A stretch of 64,000 nucleotides of DNA from positions 1 through 64,000 of the forward strand of contig JAHDQN010000035.1 in the NCBI GenBank assembly GCA_018433775.1. Direction: 5' to 3'. The notes under the pieces are model-generated. The model worked only from the letters and a program-made list of their open reading frames with translations. It searched no databases and was not told the origin of the DNA. This stretch comes from Deltaproteobacteria bacterium (GTDB taxonomy: Bacteria > Desulfobacterota > Desulfomonilia > UBA1062). Positions 1 through 10,444 of this stretch are shown piece by piece (the stretch's first letter is position 1; each line of letters starts with the position of its first letter). The position numbers and the translations under genes are program-made.

Positions 1-1175
<1,175 letters not shown>

Positions 1176-1179
<4 letters not shown>

Positions 1180-2099
1180 CGGTGCCCCCCCCTTCTGTCT
1201 ATCATGTAGTTGCTGCCTTCCAGGCTTTTTACATATGTCATTATTTCCTTGGCGTCCTGGAAGGCCTGTCCGTAATGCCTGTAGCGCTTCTTTTCGTTGA
1301 GCACCACTGCAATGGAAACGGTGATCACCGGAAACTTCATGATCTCTCCGCTCCTGGTCTTGGACACGATCCCTCCCTGGTCCAGGTCCTCCTCGTTGTA
1401 GAAGTTCCGGATCACCATGTCGAACCGGGAAAGGATTTCCTCGCAGATCGCCTTGACCTCCGCAACGGGGCAGAGAAAGAGAAAATCGTCCCCCCCGATG
1501 TGCCCCACGAAAATGTTTTCCTGCCCGGTCTCGCGAACGGCATTGGTGATGATGCGCGCTACGGCGAGCAGAACCTCGTCCCCGCTTGAGAATCCGTAGC
1601 GCTCGTTATACGGTCTGAAGTTGCCGAGGTCAACCCATGCGATGGCTGTCTCGCTGTTTTCGTCGAACATGCGCTGAACGCAGCGGATAATGGACTCGTT
1701 CCCGGGCAGCCTGGTAAGGGGGTTGATGTCCTTTTCCCGCACCGACCTCCCGGCGATGAACTCGATCCTGCGCCTGATCTGCAGCTCCGAGCTGCCCAGA
1801 ACGATGAAGTCGTCAACCGGGACCTCCAGCGCAGCAGGGTTTTCGATATCCTTCTCGCTGTAGACGGCCACGATGGGCAGGTGCCCATACAGGGTGCTGT
1901 TCCTGAACTCCTCGACGATCCGGCTTTTGTCCTCCTGCAGGCAGGTGCGGTCGACGAGGATGATATCCGGCGGGTCCATGGAGATGAGGGAGAGAAAGTC
2001 TTCGTCGCTGTGGATCACCTGGATGGAATCAAACACGGAGGATATGATCGGGGAGAGGTGCTCATCGAGGCTCTCCTTTACCAAGATCGCCGTTTTCAC
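1176..2099 (-). CDS. Receiver-like/GGDEF protein (probable diguanylate cyclase)
   Basis: Predicted 307-residue cytoplasmic protein. Residues about 1-120 resemble a response-regulator receiver with a candidate Asp in IILVDRT. The rest is a GGDEF domain beginning at NPLTRLPGN with the active-site motif GGDDF, a tolerated variant of GGDEF. No RxxD inhibitory site is visible upstream of the motif. The GTG start at 2099 follows an AAAGGGGGG ribosome-binding site; the longer open frame upstream runs into the HDOD gene and is not believed. It lies 11 bases after the HDOD gene and is coupled to purB. Cyclic-di-GMP synthesis is inferred from the family. Confidence 0.85.
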
Positions 2100-2110
2100 G
2101 TACCCCCCCT

Positions 2111-2941
2111 TTACAGTTTGTAGTTTTCGACCTCTTCGAGATCGACGAGAATCTTTCTCATGAGTGCCGTCAGATCGAGCCCGGGCATGCCCAGACGGTT
2201 CCATGACGATTCCGTTATCCGGGGTACTCCCCCGTCCGGGCCTCCGCCCACTCCGAATGCATGAGCCAGGCTGTCGGCGATATGGACCACGGCAACGCGG
2301 TCCTGCAGACCCGGGGCATTGTCCGGATCGTGGTGATAGGTGATGGGGACGATGAGCTGTCTGGGCAAACCCCACTCCCTGGACAGCCACGAGCCGATGT
2401 CGGCGTGGTCCACGCCGAGAACCTCCAGCTCCGCCTCCCGGAAGGGGCGTCCCTGCTCCCCGGTGATCCGGACGATCCGATCATAGTCCTCGCTCAAGGA
2501 CACCCTGACCAGCACCTTCCCGATATCGTGGAGCAGAGCGGCCGTGGATATCTCTTCAGGATCGCTCAGCCCCAGGTTCCGGCTGATGGTTCCGGAGATG
2601 ATGGCTGCCCCCAGGGAGTGCTCCCAGAGGCCCACCATGGATTTCTCCATGATGTCGAACACCGAAGCGGAGAGCACGACCCCCTTGATGACATTGAACC
2701 CCAGGAGGATGACGGCATGGCTGATGGACGAAACCTTGCCCGAGAGACCGTAGAACGAGGAGTTGACCAGCTTGAGCACCTTTGCGCTCAGGACCTGATC
2801 CGACGAAATGAGCTTGCCCACGTCCTTGGCGGTCACATCGGGGCTCTCCACCATGGTGGTCAGCTTCTTCACCACCGGAGGCAGGGTGGGAAGGCTCTGG
2901 ATACGCCTGGTGATCACCTTGATGTGCTGTTCCTTACTCAC
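2111..2941 (-). CDS. HDOD domain signalling protein
   Basis: 276 residues. Residues about 10-200 form an HDOD domain (LPTLPPVVKKL start, NSSFYGL, SISHAVILLGF, AALLHDIGKV). HDOD proteins resemble HD phosphohydrolases but usually lack the full catalytic set, and act in signalling or stress regulation. The GTG start at 2941 overlaps the stop of the upstream DUF3391-like gene by eight bases. Its position between a DUF3391-like gene and a GGDEF gene suggests a split second-messenger or surface-behaviour module. No specific partner can be named. Confidence 0.85.
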   Translation of the reverse strand: MSKEQHIKVITRRIQSLPTLPPVVKKLTTMVESPDVTAKDVGKLISSDQVLSAKVLKLVNSSFYGLSGKVSSISHAVILLGFNVIKGVVLSASVFDIMEKSMVGLWEHSLGAAIISGTISRNLGLSDPEEISTAALLHDIGKVLVRVSLSEDYDRIVRITGEQGRPFREAELEVLGVDHADIGSWLSREWGLPRQLIVPITYHHDPDNAPGLQDRVAVVHIADSLAHAFGVGGGPDGGVPRITESSWNRLGMPGLDLTALMRKILVDLEEVENYKL

Positions 2942-3347
2942 CGGACTCTCCCCGGGCTCCATCCGGCTTGTCCGCCTCTTCCTGCCCGGCGGCCTCGTCC
3001 GGCTGTTCCATGGATTCGGCGATGATCGCCTTCTCGATGGCCTCTCTGATCGTGTCCATGATGGGATCGCCCTGTACCCGTGCAAACCTGGCCGTCATTT
3101 CCCTGATCTGCTCTTCCGGGCTCTTCGCAGGCCCGCCCATCTCCACCGGATGGCCCTTGAGGGTGAGCTGGGGGACGTTCATCCGCTTCAGCCTGTCGAT
3201 GAGAGCCGCGGTAAGCTCGGTCCCTTCGGCGCACAGCGGCATTCCCGCGTCGTTGACGACCGGTTTCGCCAGAACCATGCCCGGCATCACCAGATTGATC
3301 GGAACCCTCTGCATCATCTTCCCCGGATGTTTATCTGATTCTTGCAC
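2934..3347 (-). CDS. Small DUF3391-like protein
   Basis: 137 residues. The segment VMPGMVLAKPVVNDAGMPL followed by GTELTAALIDRLKRMNV resembles the DUF3391 module usually fused to the N-terminus of HD-GYP phosphodiesterases. Here it is a stand-alone protein with a charged, acidic C-terminal tail. The first ATG overlaps the end of metG by 17 bases; an internal ATG ten codons later (MMQRV) is also possible. It overlaps the HDOD gene downstream. Function is unknown; a regulatory partnership with the HDOD and GGDEF products is an inference from operon order. Confidence 0.7.
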   Translation of the reverse strand: MQESDKHPGKMMQRVPINLVMPGMVLAKPVVNDAGMPLCAEGTELTAALIDRLKRMNVPQLTLKGHPVEMGGPAKSPEEQIREMTARFARVQGDPIMDTIREAIEKAIIAESMEQPDEAAGQEEADKPDGARGESGE

Positions 3348-5229
3348 CCACCGACGGCTCCCGGTCGAAGGTGAGAAGCGCGAGCTTCCCCTCGGGGGTG
3401 TCCGTTGCCAGGAGCATGCCTTGGCTTTCGATGCCCATGAGCTTTGCCGGCTTCAGGTTCGTCACCACGGCAATATATTTACCCACGAGCTCCTGGGGCG
3501 AATAGCTCTTCGCTATGCCGGCAGCTATCTGTATCGTCTTTCCCACGTCAATCTTGAGAACGACGAGTTTTTCGGACTTCTCGACCCTGCTCGCCTCCAG
3601 GATCTTTCCGACCCTGAGCACGCACTTCGCAAAATCCGAGATCTCGATGAGGTTTGTCTCCTCTTTCTCCTGTTCCTTTGCACCGGCCGGCTGCTCCGGT
3701 GTTTTCAGGCGCTCTACCCGGGGGAACAGGGCATCGGGAACCCCGATCGAGGTCCCGCCCTCAAGCTTCCCGAACTCGGCGAGGCTCATGCCCGTAAACT
3801 CCCCGTCCATTCCCAGGACGCTCAGGATCTGCGCGGAGGTGTCCGGCATGACCGGATAGACCATTTCCGCCACGAACCTGATGCCTTCCATGATGTGATA
3901 CATCACCACCGCAAGCCGGTCATGGTCGCTCTTCGCAAGGGTCCACGGTGCGGTCTTGTCGATGTACTTGTTCAGGAACGAGATGAGCGACCAGACAGAG
4001 GCCATGGCGCTGTGAAGCTCGAGGTTTTCCATGCGGGCCTTGTACTCGCCGGTCACCTTCAGGGTAAACTCCCTGAGCTCGTTCTCTTCCTGCGTAAGCG
4101 GCCCGGAAGGATGGGGCAGAGCGCTGCCGAAATACTTGGCCACCATCCGGGTGCTCCTGCTCACCAGATTCCCGAGGTCGTTGGCCAGATCGGCGTTGTA
4201 GCGCTCGATGAGCGCCTCTTCGGAGAAATTGGAGTCCAGGCCGAAGACCATCTCCCGCACCAGGAAATACCGGAAGGCGTCGACTCCGTATTTCCCCTTG
4301 AGATCGAGGGGGTCCACCACGTTGCCCAGACTCTTGGACATCTTGGCCGCGTCCACGTTCCAGAACCCGTGTACGTTCAGATGGCAATAGGGCTCGGCCC
4401 CCATGGACTTGAGCATGGTGGGCCAGTAGACCGCATGGGGCTTGAGAATGTCCTTGCCCACGAGGTGCTGGGCGCTCGCCCAGAAATCGGAAAAATGCCC
4501 GCCCTCCGGGTATCCGATCCCGGTGAGATAGTTGATGAGTGCATCGAACCACACATAGCACACATAGTTTTTGTCGAAGGGGAGCTCGATGCCCCAGGAG
4601 AGCCGCGACTTGGGCCGCGAGATGCAGAGGTCATCCAGCGGCTCCCTGAGCATCCCCAGGACCTCGTTTTTGTACCGTTCCGGCCGGATGAAATCGGGGT
4701 TGTTCGTGATGTGGTCGATGAGCCAGCCCCGGTACTTCTCCATCCGGAAAAAGTAGTTCTGCTCCTGGCGGTAGACGAGCTCCTTGTCATGGATGGGGCA
4801 TTTGCCGTCGACCATCTCGGTCTCCGTGAAGAACCGCTCGCAGCCGACACAGTAGTGCCCGCCATACTCGCCGAAATAGATGTCGCCTTTGTCGTAGACG
4901 TTCTGCAGGATCGTCTGGACGGTCCTCATGTGATCAGGCTCGGTGGTGCGGATGAACCGGTCGTGGCTCACGGCGAGCTCGGGCCAGAGGTTCCTGAACC
5001 GGGCGCTGTTCTCGTCGGCGAGCTCTCTGGGCGTGGTGCCCAGGTTCCTGGCGGTCTCCGCGATCTTGTCCCCGTGCTCGTCCGTGCCCGTGAGGAAAAA
5101 CACGGATTCTCCGAGCAGCTTGTGGTACCGGGCCAGGACGTCCGCGATCACGGTGGTGTACACATGCCCCAGATGCGGTTTTGCATTCACATAGTAGATG
5201 GGGGTGGTGATATAGAAATACCCTGTCAT
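3331..5229 (-). CDS. metG: Methionyl-tRNA synthetase
   Basis: 632 residues, full length. A class I synthetase that charges tRNA-Met. The N-terminus reads TTPIYYVNAKPHLGHVYT with the HxGH signature, the zinc-knuckle region has CVGC and CPIH, and the KMSKS loop is present (AAKMSKSLGN). The C-terminal ~110 residues form the EMAP/Trbp111-like tRNA-binding domain (ISDFAKCVLRVGKI). The ATG overlaps the ricT stop (ATGA). The metG-ricT pairing is common in anaerobic bacteria. Confidence 0.97.
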   Translation of the reverse strand: MTGYFYITTPIYYVNAKPHLGHVYTTVIADVLARYHKLLGESVFFLTGTDEHGDKIAETARNLGTTPRELADENSARFRNLWPELAVSHDRFIRTTEPDHMRTVQTILQNVYDKGDIYFGEYGGHYCVGCERFFTETEMVDGKCPIHDKELVYRQEQNYFFRMEKYRGWLIDHITNNPDFIRPERYKNEVLGMLREPLDDLCISRPKSRLSWGIELPFDKNYVCYVWFDALINYLTGIGYPEGGHFSDFWASAQHLVGKDILKPHAVYWPTMLKSMGAEPYCHLNVHGFWNVDAAKMSKSLGNVVDPLDLKGKYGVDAFRYFLVREMVFGLDSNFSEEALIERYNADLANDLGNLVSRSTRMVAKYFGSALPHPSGPLTQEENELREFTLKVTGEYKARMENLELHSAMASVWSLISFLNKYIDKTAPWTLAKSDHDRLAVVMYHIMEGIRFVAEMVYPVMPDTSAQILSVLGMDGEFTGMSLAEFGKLEGGTSIGVPDALFPRVERLKTPEQPAGAKEQEKEETNLIEISDFAKCVLRVGKILEASRVEKSEKLVVLKIDVGKTIQIAAGIAKSYSPQELVGKYIAVVTNLKPAKLMGIESQGMLLATDTPEGKLALLTFDREPSVGARIR

Positions 5230-6254
5230 TCGGGCTTGCTCCTTTTCCTTCTGGAATTCCTGCTCCTTGATGATCTTTTCCTCTTGCCCCGGGGCCTGTT
5301 CTGGTCGGAGGCCCCTTCCACGGGCTGTTCCCTGCGCTGCTGCTCTTTGATCCGGGCGTTCTCGGCCGCCTTTTGCTCGGAGAGCTTTGTGTATTCTTCC
5401 TCGGTCAGTATATCAGAAACCGTGCTCTTGATAAATCGGCGATCGGTGAGCTTTGCCACAAAGGTCTGGTTGATGATGTTGATGCTGACCACCACGGCCT
5501 CACCCTGTTCGAGAAAGACCCTCTTCCCCGGCTTGGGGAGGTTGTCGATGAGGTTTGCGTACGACTCCTTCTCGTAGGCGAGGCAGCACTTGAGCTTGCC
5601 GCACAGACCGGAGATCTTCGAGGGGTTGAGCGTCATGTTCTGATTCTTTGCCATCTTGACCGATATCCGCTGGAAGCTGGTGAGGTACACCGAGCAGCAG
5701 ACCTCCCTTCCGCAGCTCCCGATTCCTCCCAGCATGGCGGATTCCTGACGGCTCCCGATCTGACGCAGCTCGATCCTGGTCCGGTACTTTTCCACCAGGT
5801 CCTTGAGCAGCTCGCGGAAATCCACCCGCCCTTCGGCGACGAAGTAGAAGGTGGTCTTGCTTCCGTCGAACATCTGCTCCACCCGGGTGAGCTTCATGGG
5901 CAGCCCCCGCGCCGTGATCCGCCCGTGGCAGAACCGGAAGCACTCCTGCTCCTTTTCGCGGATGTCCGCGAGCTTCTCCCGGTCTTCCTGCGTGAGCTTT
6001 CTGAGCACGGGCTTAATCTCGTCGAGCCCGGAGGCTTCATCGTGTGACGGGGACCCGATCACCCTTGCCACCGAGAGCCCGGCCTCGGTGTTCACCAGGA
6101 CCAGATCTCCGATCTGAAGATCCATCCCCTTCGCATCGAAGATATATGACAGGGGAAGAGCGGGGAACCTCACACAAACCAGGGTTGTGGGTTCTATATT
6201 ATTATCCGTATCTTGCGTGCTTTGTGCATTCTGTATATCATTCACGTTTTCCAT
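5226..6254 (-). CDS. ricT: PSP1/RicT family protein
   Basis: 342 residues. The PSP1 domain is recognisable by the basic/acidic core (CHGRITARGLPMKL), the cysteine-containing stretch GIGSCGREVCCSVYL and CGKLKCCLAYE. Family members (YaaT/RicT) form an iron-sulfur complex that affects RNA processing and development in Bacillus; the role here is inferred. The C-terminus is Arg/Lys-rich. Three in-frame starts exist (TTG 6281, ATG 6263, ATG 6254). I chose 6254 because a sigma-70-like promoter places the -10 hexamer over the 6263 ATG and transcription would begin next to 6254, with no Shine-Dalgarno visible. Confidence 0.85.
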   Translation of the reverse strand: MENVNDIQNAQSTQDTDNNIEPTTLVCVRFPALPLSYIFDAKGMDLQIGDLVLVNTEAGLSVARVIGSPSHDEASGLDEIKPVLRKLTQEDREKLADIREKEQECFRFCHGRITARGLPMKLTRVEQMFDGSKTTFYFVAEGRVDFRELLKDLVEKYRTRIELRQIGSRQESAMLGGIGSCGREVCCSVYLTSFQRISVKMAKNQNMTLNPSKISGLCGKLKCCLAYEKESYANLIDNLPKPGKRVFLEQGEAVVVSINIINQTFVAKLTDRRFIKSTVSDILTEEEYTKLSEQKAAENARIKEQQRREQPVEGASDQNRPRGKRKRSSRSRNSRRKRSKPE

Positions 6255-6261
6255 CGGTATC

Positions 6262-6291
6262 ATGTTAGCAATCTTACACAATAATTATCAA
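6262..6291 (-). promoter_or_regulatory. Sigma-70-like promoter of the ricT-metG operon
   Basis: Reading the minus strand: TTGATA at 6291-6286, an 18-base spacer and TAACAT at 6267-6262, then seven bases before the ATG at 6254. The expected transcription start therefore falls at or next to the start codon, suggesting a leaderless mRNA. The -10 hexamer is imperfect. Confidence 0.5.
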
Positions 6292-6375
6292 GAACATCTT
6301 TTCGCTCCATTGATTATTCCCTCGGTTTGTGGAATAAAAGGGCAATTACCGGGCATACCGTCAACAGGAGGCGAC

Positions 6376-7008
6376 ATGACTCTGTGGGAATTTTTTGTCA
6401 AGGGCGGTCCTCTGATGTGGCCGCTCCTTGCATGCTCGATCATCGCACTGGCCATTATCATCGAGAGGTCGTTCGCGCTCCGCCAGAGCAAGATCATCCC
6501 GAGATCACTCATGGAAGAGGTGGAACGGCTGACCCGGATGGGCAGGCTCACTGATGTCGAGAAGCTCCTCAGGCGCAGCTCCTCGCCCATCTGCCCGGTC
6601 ATCATGGTCGCCATCAAGAACGCGGGCATGCGCAGGGAAATCATCAAGGACTATATGGAGGAGGCAGGGGCCAAGGAGGCGTACACCATCGACCGGTACA
6701 TCGATGTCCTGGGCATCATCGCCACGATCTCGCCGCTGCTGGGCCTTCTGGGCACCGTCTCGGGCATGATCACCTCCTTCCATGCCGTGGGAGGGGAGAA
6801 CCAGGCGAACCAGATGCTGGCGTCCGGGATATCCGAGGCCCTCATCACCACGGCGACGGGCCTGTCCATCGGCATTCCGGTCTATATCTTCTACCGCTTC
6901 TTCATCGCCAGGAGCGACTATCTCCTGCTTGAAATGGAAAAGACCGCGGCGCGGGTCCTGGAATATCTCAAGGGCGAGAATCATGAAGTTCAGGCGCAAA
7001 AGGGATAA
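6376..7008 (+). CDS. MotA/TolQ/ExbB proton channel family protein
   Basis: 210 residues with three predicted membrane segments: N-terminal (MWPLLACSIIALAIII), central (ISPLLGLLGTVSGMITSF, the classic ExbB/TolQ motif) and one near residues 150-175 (ITTATGLSIGIPVYIFYRF). The ATG at 6376 follows an AACAGGAGG ribosome-binding site; the longer upstream open frame overlaps the divergent ricT promoter and is not used. It forms a proton-driven motor with the ExbD-like product, whose start it overlaps by 26 bases. No TonB or TolA/B gene is nearby, so TolQ and ExbB roles cannot be separated. Confidence 0.9.
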   Translation: MTLWEFFVKGGPLMWPLLACSIIALAIIIERSFALRQSKIIPRSLMEEVERLTRMGRLTDVEKLLRRSSSPICPVIMVAIKNAGMRREIIKDYMEEAGAKEAYTIDRYIDVLGIIATISPLLGLLGTVSGMITSFHAVGGENQANQMLASGISEALITTATGLSIGIPVYIFYRFFIARSDYLLLEMEKTAARVLEYLKGENHEVQAQKG

Positions 7009-7363
7009 GAGCATCTCGGCGATCGACATCACGCCCCTGGTGGACGTGGTGTTCCTTCTGCTGATCTTCTTCATGCTCTCACTGGGGTCTCCGCTGAAGC
7101 TCAACCAGGTGAGCATCCCCGAATCGAAGAGCGGGGATTCCCTGACCCGGGAGGTGATCACGGTGGCCCTTTCCGACAGCGGCCTTTTCATCGACGGCGC
7201 CGTGTCCCGGGAGGAAATGCTCGAGCATCTTCCCACGGATACGGATATCGTCATCCTTGCGGACAGAAGCATCCCTTATTTCCGGGTGATGGCCGTGCTC
7301 GACGCACTTCGCTCGTCGGGGCACGAGCGGATTTCCCTGGCAACCAGGCCGCTGAAGAACTGA
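6983..7363 (+). CDS. ExbD/TolR family biopolymer transport protein
   Basis: 126 residues. A single N-terminal membrane segment follows a basic stretch, with the functional Asp in DITPLVDVVFLLLIFFML. The remainder is a periplasmic domain ending in the typical VMAVLDALRSSGHERISLAT. It overlaps the ExbB-like gene by 26 bases and forms the same proton-motive-force-driven complex. No terminator is visible after it. Confidence 0.9.
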   Translation: MKFRRKRDKSISAIDITPLVDVVFLLLIFFMLSLGSPLKLNQVSIPESKSGDSLTREVITVALSDSGLFIDGAVSREEMLEHLPTDTDIVILADRSIPYFRVMAVLDALRSSGHERISLATRPLKN

Positions 7364-7516
7364 GCGTGCCCGGGGGAGGCCCCACACCTGAAGGAGCGGG
7401 TGCGGCATCCCTCTTCTGATACCGGGCGCTCCTCCCAGGCACTGCAGCGGATGAAAATTCGTCGAATCCTCGGGTTTTTACCTCGCGGTTCGGCAGCCGA
7501 AGCTGACTGTAATGAT

Positions 7517-7545
7517 TTGACTAATAATTGTTTCACCGCTATAAT
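7517..7545 (+). promoter_or_regulatory. Strong sigma-70-like promoter before receiver-glgC
   Basis: TTGACT at 7517-7522, an exact 17-base spacer and a perfect TATAAT at 7540-7545. Only eight bases separate the -10 hexamer from the ATG at 7554, so the transcript would start at or within two bases of the start codon. No Shine-Dalgarno sequence can fit. Confidence 0.75.
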
Positions 7546-7553
7546 ACACTTTT

Positions 7554-7937
7554 ATGAAACGGATTCTTCTGGTGGAAGACGATCGGAACGTTCAAAGGCT
7601 CCTCCAGGAAGAACTGAATGATGATGGTTATTCATTGATTGTCGTTTCCAATGGGAAGGAAGCCTTGCCCTATTTGGAGGAGAAGAATGGGAAAAAGCCC
7701 GACCTTATCATACTCGACTTGAGGATGCCGAAGATGAACGGCTTCGAGACCATGGGACATATCATCAAATCACGCCAGGACACACCGGTAATCATCCACA
7801 CCGCCTACTCCAGCTATCGCAACGATGTGATGGTGATGGCGGCGGATGCCTACGTGGAAAAATCTCACGACCTGACCAGACTCAAATGTGTTATCAGGGA
7901 TCTTCTGGATAAATCATGCGCAGACCGAGAGAAGTAG
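7554..7937 (+). CDS. Single-domain response regulator receiver
   Basis: 127 residues, CheY-like with no output domain. Acidic pocket LVEDD, phosphoacceptor Asp in LIILDLRMPKMNG, the switch Thr in IIHTAYS and the Lys in VEKS are all present, so it should be phosphorylatable. It overlaps glgC by 22 bases and is likely cotranscribed. Its partner kinase is not adjacent. The start codon probably coincides with the 5' end of the mRNA. Confidence 0.9.
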   Translation: MKRILLVEDDRNVQRLLQEELNDDGYSLIVVSNGKEALPYLEEKNGKKPDLIILDLRMPKMNGFETMGHIIKSRQDTPVIIHTAYSSYRNDVMVMAADAYVEKSHDLTRLKCVIRDLLDKSCADREK

Positions 7938-9148
7938 AGGTGATCATCCTCGCCGGGGGGAAGGGGGAGCGCCTCTATCCCCTGACCAAGGACCGGGCGA
8001 AGCCCGCGGTGCCCTTCGGGGGCATGTACCGCATCATCGACTTCACCCTGTCGAACTGCGTGAACTCGGGATACAGGCAGATCTACGTGCTGTCACAGTA
8101 CAAGTCCCACTCGCTGAACCGCCACATCCAGCGGGGGTGGCTGCCGTTTTTTTCCTACCCCATGGGTGAGTTCATCTACAACATCCCCGCCCAGCAGCGC
8201 ATCGGGAGCAGCTGGTACGAGGGGACCGCGGACGCGGTCTTCCAGAACATCTACACCCTCCAGCAGGACCGGCCGAAGTACACGCTCATCCTCTCGGGCG
8301 ACCACATCTACCAGATGAGCTACCGGGACATGCTCAAGCACCATGTGGACAACGGGGCCGACATCACCATCGGGGTCGTGCCCATGCCCGTGGAGACCGC
8401 TTCCGAGTTCGGGATCGTGGTCGCGGACCAGCACATGCATGTATCGGGTTTCCAGGAAAAGCCCAAGTCGAATCCCAGTACCATGCCCGACGATCCCTCG
8501 AAGATTCTCGTTTCGATGGGCATCTATGCGTTCAACACCGACGTCCTCATCAAGCAGCTCATCGAGGATGCCAAGCGCAAGGACAGCTCTCACGATTTCG
8601 GAAAGGACATCATCCCCAAGATGGTCCAGAACGGGAACAAGGTCATCGCCTACCCGTTCACCGGGGTGATGGGAAATTCGTACTGGCGGGACATCGGGAC
8701 CCTGGACGCCTACTACGAGGCCCACATGGACCTCATCTCCGTGTCCCCGCAGTTCAACCTCTACGATCCCCGGTGGCCGATCCACACCGTGTACGGACCG
8801 TTCCCACCGGCAAAGATGGTCTTCTCGGGCGGAGAGGACGGCAAGCGCATCGGGACCGTCCTGGACTCGGTCGTCTGCAACGGCGCCATCATCTCCGGGG
8901 GGAGGGTCTGCCGCTCCATCATCTCTCCCAATGTCCGGGTCAACAGCTATGCCACGGTGGAGGACTGCATCCTCATGGAGGGGGTCGTCGTCGGGAGAAA
9001 CTGCCGCATCAGGAACACGATTATCGACAAGTACGTGCAGGTTCCTCCCAATACGGTGATCGGCCACAACCTCGAAGAAGACCGCAAGCGCTTCGACGTT
9101 TCGCCGGGCGGGATCGTCGTCATTGCCAAATTCACCGCTTTCGAATAG
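7916..9148 (+). CDS. glgC: Glucose-1-phosphate adenylyltransferase
   Basis: 410 residues. Makes ADP-glucose for glycogen. The nucleotide-binding motif IILAGGKGERLYPLT with downstream RAKPAVPFGG, the sugar-binding GTADAVFQN, and the C-terminal left-handed beta-helix are present. ADP-glucose is also a possible donor for the TreT-like enzyme at 52.3 kb. It overlaps the receiver gene; rimO starts nine bases after its stop. Confidence 0.95.
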   Translation: MRRPREVEVIILAGGKGERLYPLTKDRAKPAVPFGGMYRIIDFTLSNCVNSGYRQIYVLSQYKSHSLNRHIQRGWLPFFSYPMGEFIYNIPAQQRIGSSWYEGTADAVFQNIYTLQQDRPKYTLILSGDHIYQMSYRDMLKHHVDNGADITIGVVPMPVETASEFGIVVADQHMHVSGFQEKPKSNPSTMPDDPSKILVSMGIYAFNTDVLIKQLIEDAKRKDSSHDFGKDIIPKMVQNGNKVIAYPFTGVMGNSYWRDIGTLDAYYEAHMDLISVSPQFNLYDPRWPIHTVYGPFPPAKMVFSGGEDGKRIGTVLDSVVCNGAIISGGRVCRSIISPNVRVNSYATVEDCILMEGVVVGRNCRIRNTIIDKYVQVPPNTVIGHNLEEDRKRFDVSPGGIVVIAKFTAFE

Positions 9149-9157
9149 CCTCTTTGC

Positions 9158-10444
9158 ATGAAACGCGTCGCACTGGTGAGTCTCGGCTGTCCGAAAAACC
9201 TCGTTGACTCGGAGTATATCTGCCAGCGCCTCCTGGCGGCCGGGTATTCCCTCGAGTCCGATCCCGGCAAGGCCGGCACCATCGTGGTGAACACCTGCGC
9301 GTTCCTCACCGAATCGGTGGAAGAGTCCATCCAGACCCTGCTCGGCTATCTTGAGGAGGGAAAGGAGGTCGTCTGCACGGGATGCCTGGTGAGCCGCTAC
9401 GGAGAAGAGCTGCTCGAAGAGTTGCCCGAGGTCAGGCTCTTTGCCGGCCCGGGCACCTACGACCGGCTCGTCCGCACGCTCGAGTCGGATGCACACTATC
9501 TCGCGCCGGAGTTTACCGGGGTGGTGAGGCGGTCGTATGCCACCACGGGTGCAAGCGCCTATGTCAAGGTGAGCAAGGGCTGCTCGAACAACTGCAGCTA
9601 CTGCCTGATCCCTTCATTACGGGGGGAACTGGTCAGCAAGCCTCCCCGGGACATCGTCGATGAGTGCAGGGACCTGGCCGCCTCCGGTGTGAAGGAAATC
9701 ATCCTCGTGGCACAGGATCTGGGCGGCTACGGCCGCGATCACGATGGCTATCCGCATCTCTCCTCTCTCCTGAAGGACATATCGGGCATCGAGGACATAC
9801 AATGGATCAGGCTCATGTACATGCACCCCGCCTCCCTGGACGAGCCACTCGTGGCGGCCATGCGGGACAACCCCAAGGTGGTGCCCTACCTCGACCTGCC
9901 CATCCAGCATGTCTCGGAGACGGTCCTGAAGGCCATGGGCCGCAGAGGAGGGACCGATGCGGTCCGCAAGGCCCTTCATCTGCTGGATGACCTCTATCCG
10001 GACATCTGGATCAGGTCGACCGTCATGGTGGGACATCCCGGCGAAGACGAGCAGGCCTTCGGCGAGCTCGAAGAGTTCATTCTTCAGGGACACATCGATC
10101 ACCTGGGGGTGTTTGCCTACTCCGCGGAAGAGGGCACCAGGAGCGCATCGCTCGGCGGCGATATCCCGCTGGAAGTGAAAAACGCCCGCAGGGACCGGAT
10201 CATGGAGATCCAGCAGGACGTCTCGCGCAGAAGGCTCGCCTCCCTGGTGGGAGAGAAGATCCCGGTGCTGGTGGAAGGCTACCACCCGGAGACGGATCTC
10301 CTTCTGGCCGGCAGGGCACCGTTCCAGGCGCCGGAGGTGGACGGCATGGTGATCATCACGGAAGGGACACCCTCGTTCGGGACCTTTTCCGAGGTTGAGA
10401 TAACCGACACAATGGAGTACGATCTTCTCGGGAGAATCGCATGA
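9158..10444 (+). CDS. rimO: Ribosomal protein S12 methylthiotransferase
   Basis: 428 residues. A radical SAM enzyme that methylthiolates an Asp of ribosomal protein S12. The N-terminal UPF0004 domain has SLGCPKNLVDSE, NTCAF and CTGC cysteines for one 4Fe-4S cluster. The radical SAM CxxxCxxC motif is in KGCSNNCSYCLIP, and a C-terminal TRAM domain follows. The missing motif differences from MiaB (PKN after LGC) favour RimO. Its TGA overlaps the kdsD ATG (ATGA). Confidence 0.95.
   Translation: MKRVALVSLGCPKNLVDSEYICQRLLAAGYSLESDPGKAGTIVVNTCAFLTESVEESIQTLLGYLEEGKEVVCTGCLVSRYGEELLEELPEVRLFAGPGTYDRLVRTLESDAHYLAPEFTGVVRRSYATTGASAYVKVSKGCSNNCSYCLIPSLRGELVSKPPRDIVDECRDLAASGVKEIILVAQDLGGYGRDHDGYPHLSSLLKDISGIEDIQWIRLMYMHPASLDEPLVAAMRDNPKVVPYLDLPIQHVSETVLKAMGRRGGTDAVRKALHLLDDLYPDIWIRSTVMVGHPGEDEQAFGELEEFILQGHIDHLGVFAYSAEEGTRSASLGGDIPLEVKNARRDRIMEIQQDVSRRRLASLVGEKIPVLVEGYHPETDLLLAGRAPFQAPEVDGMVIITEGTPSFGTFSEVEITDTMEYDLLGRIA

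Noticed and set aside
2968-5577. An 869-codon open frame antisense to metG
   Set aside because: It lies opposite metG, whose protein has all expected motifs. Long antisense frames are normal in GC-rich DNA; the translation has no domain.
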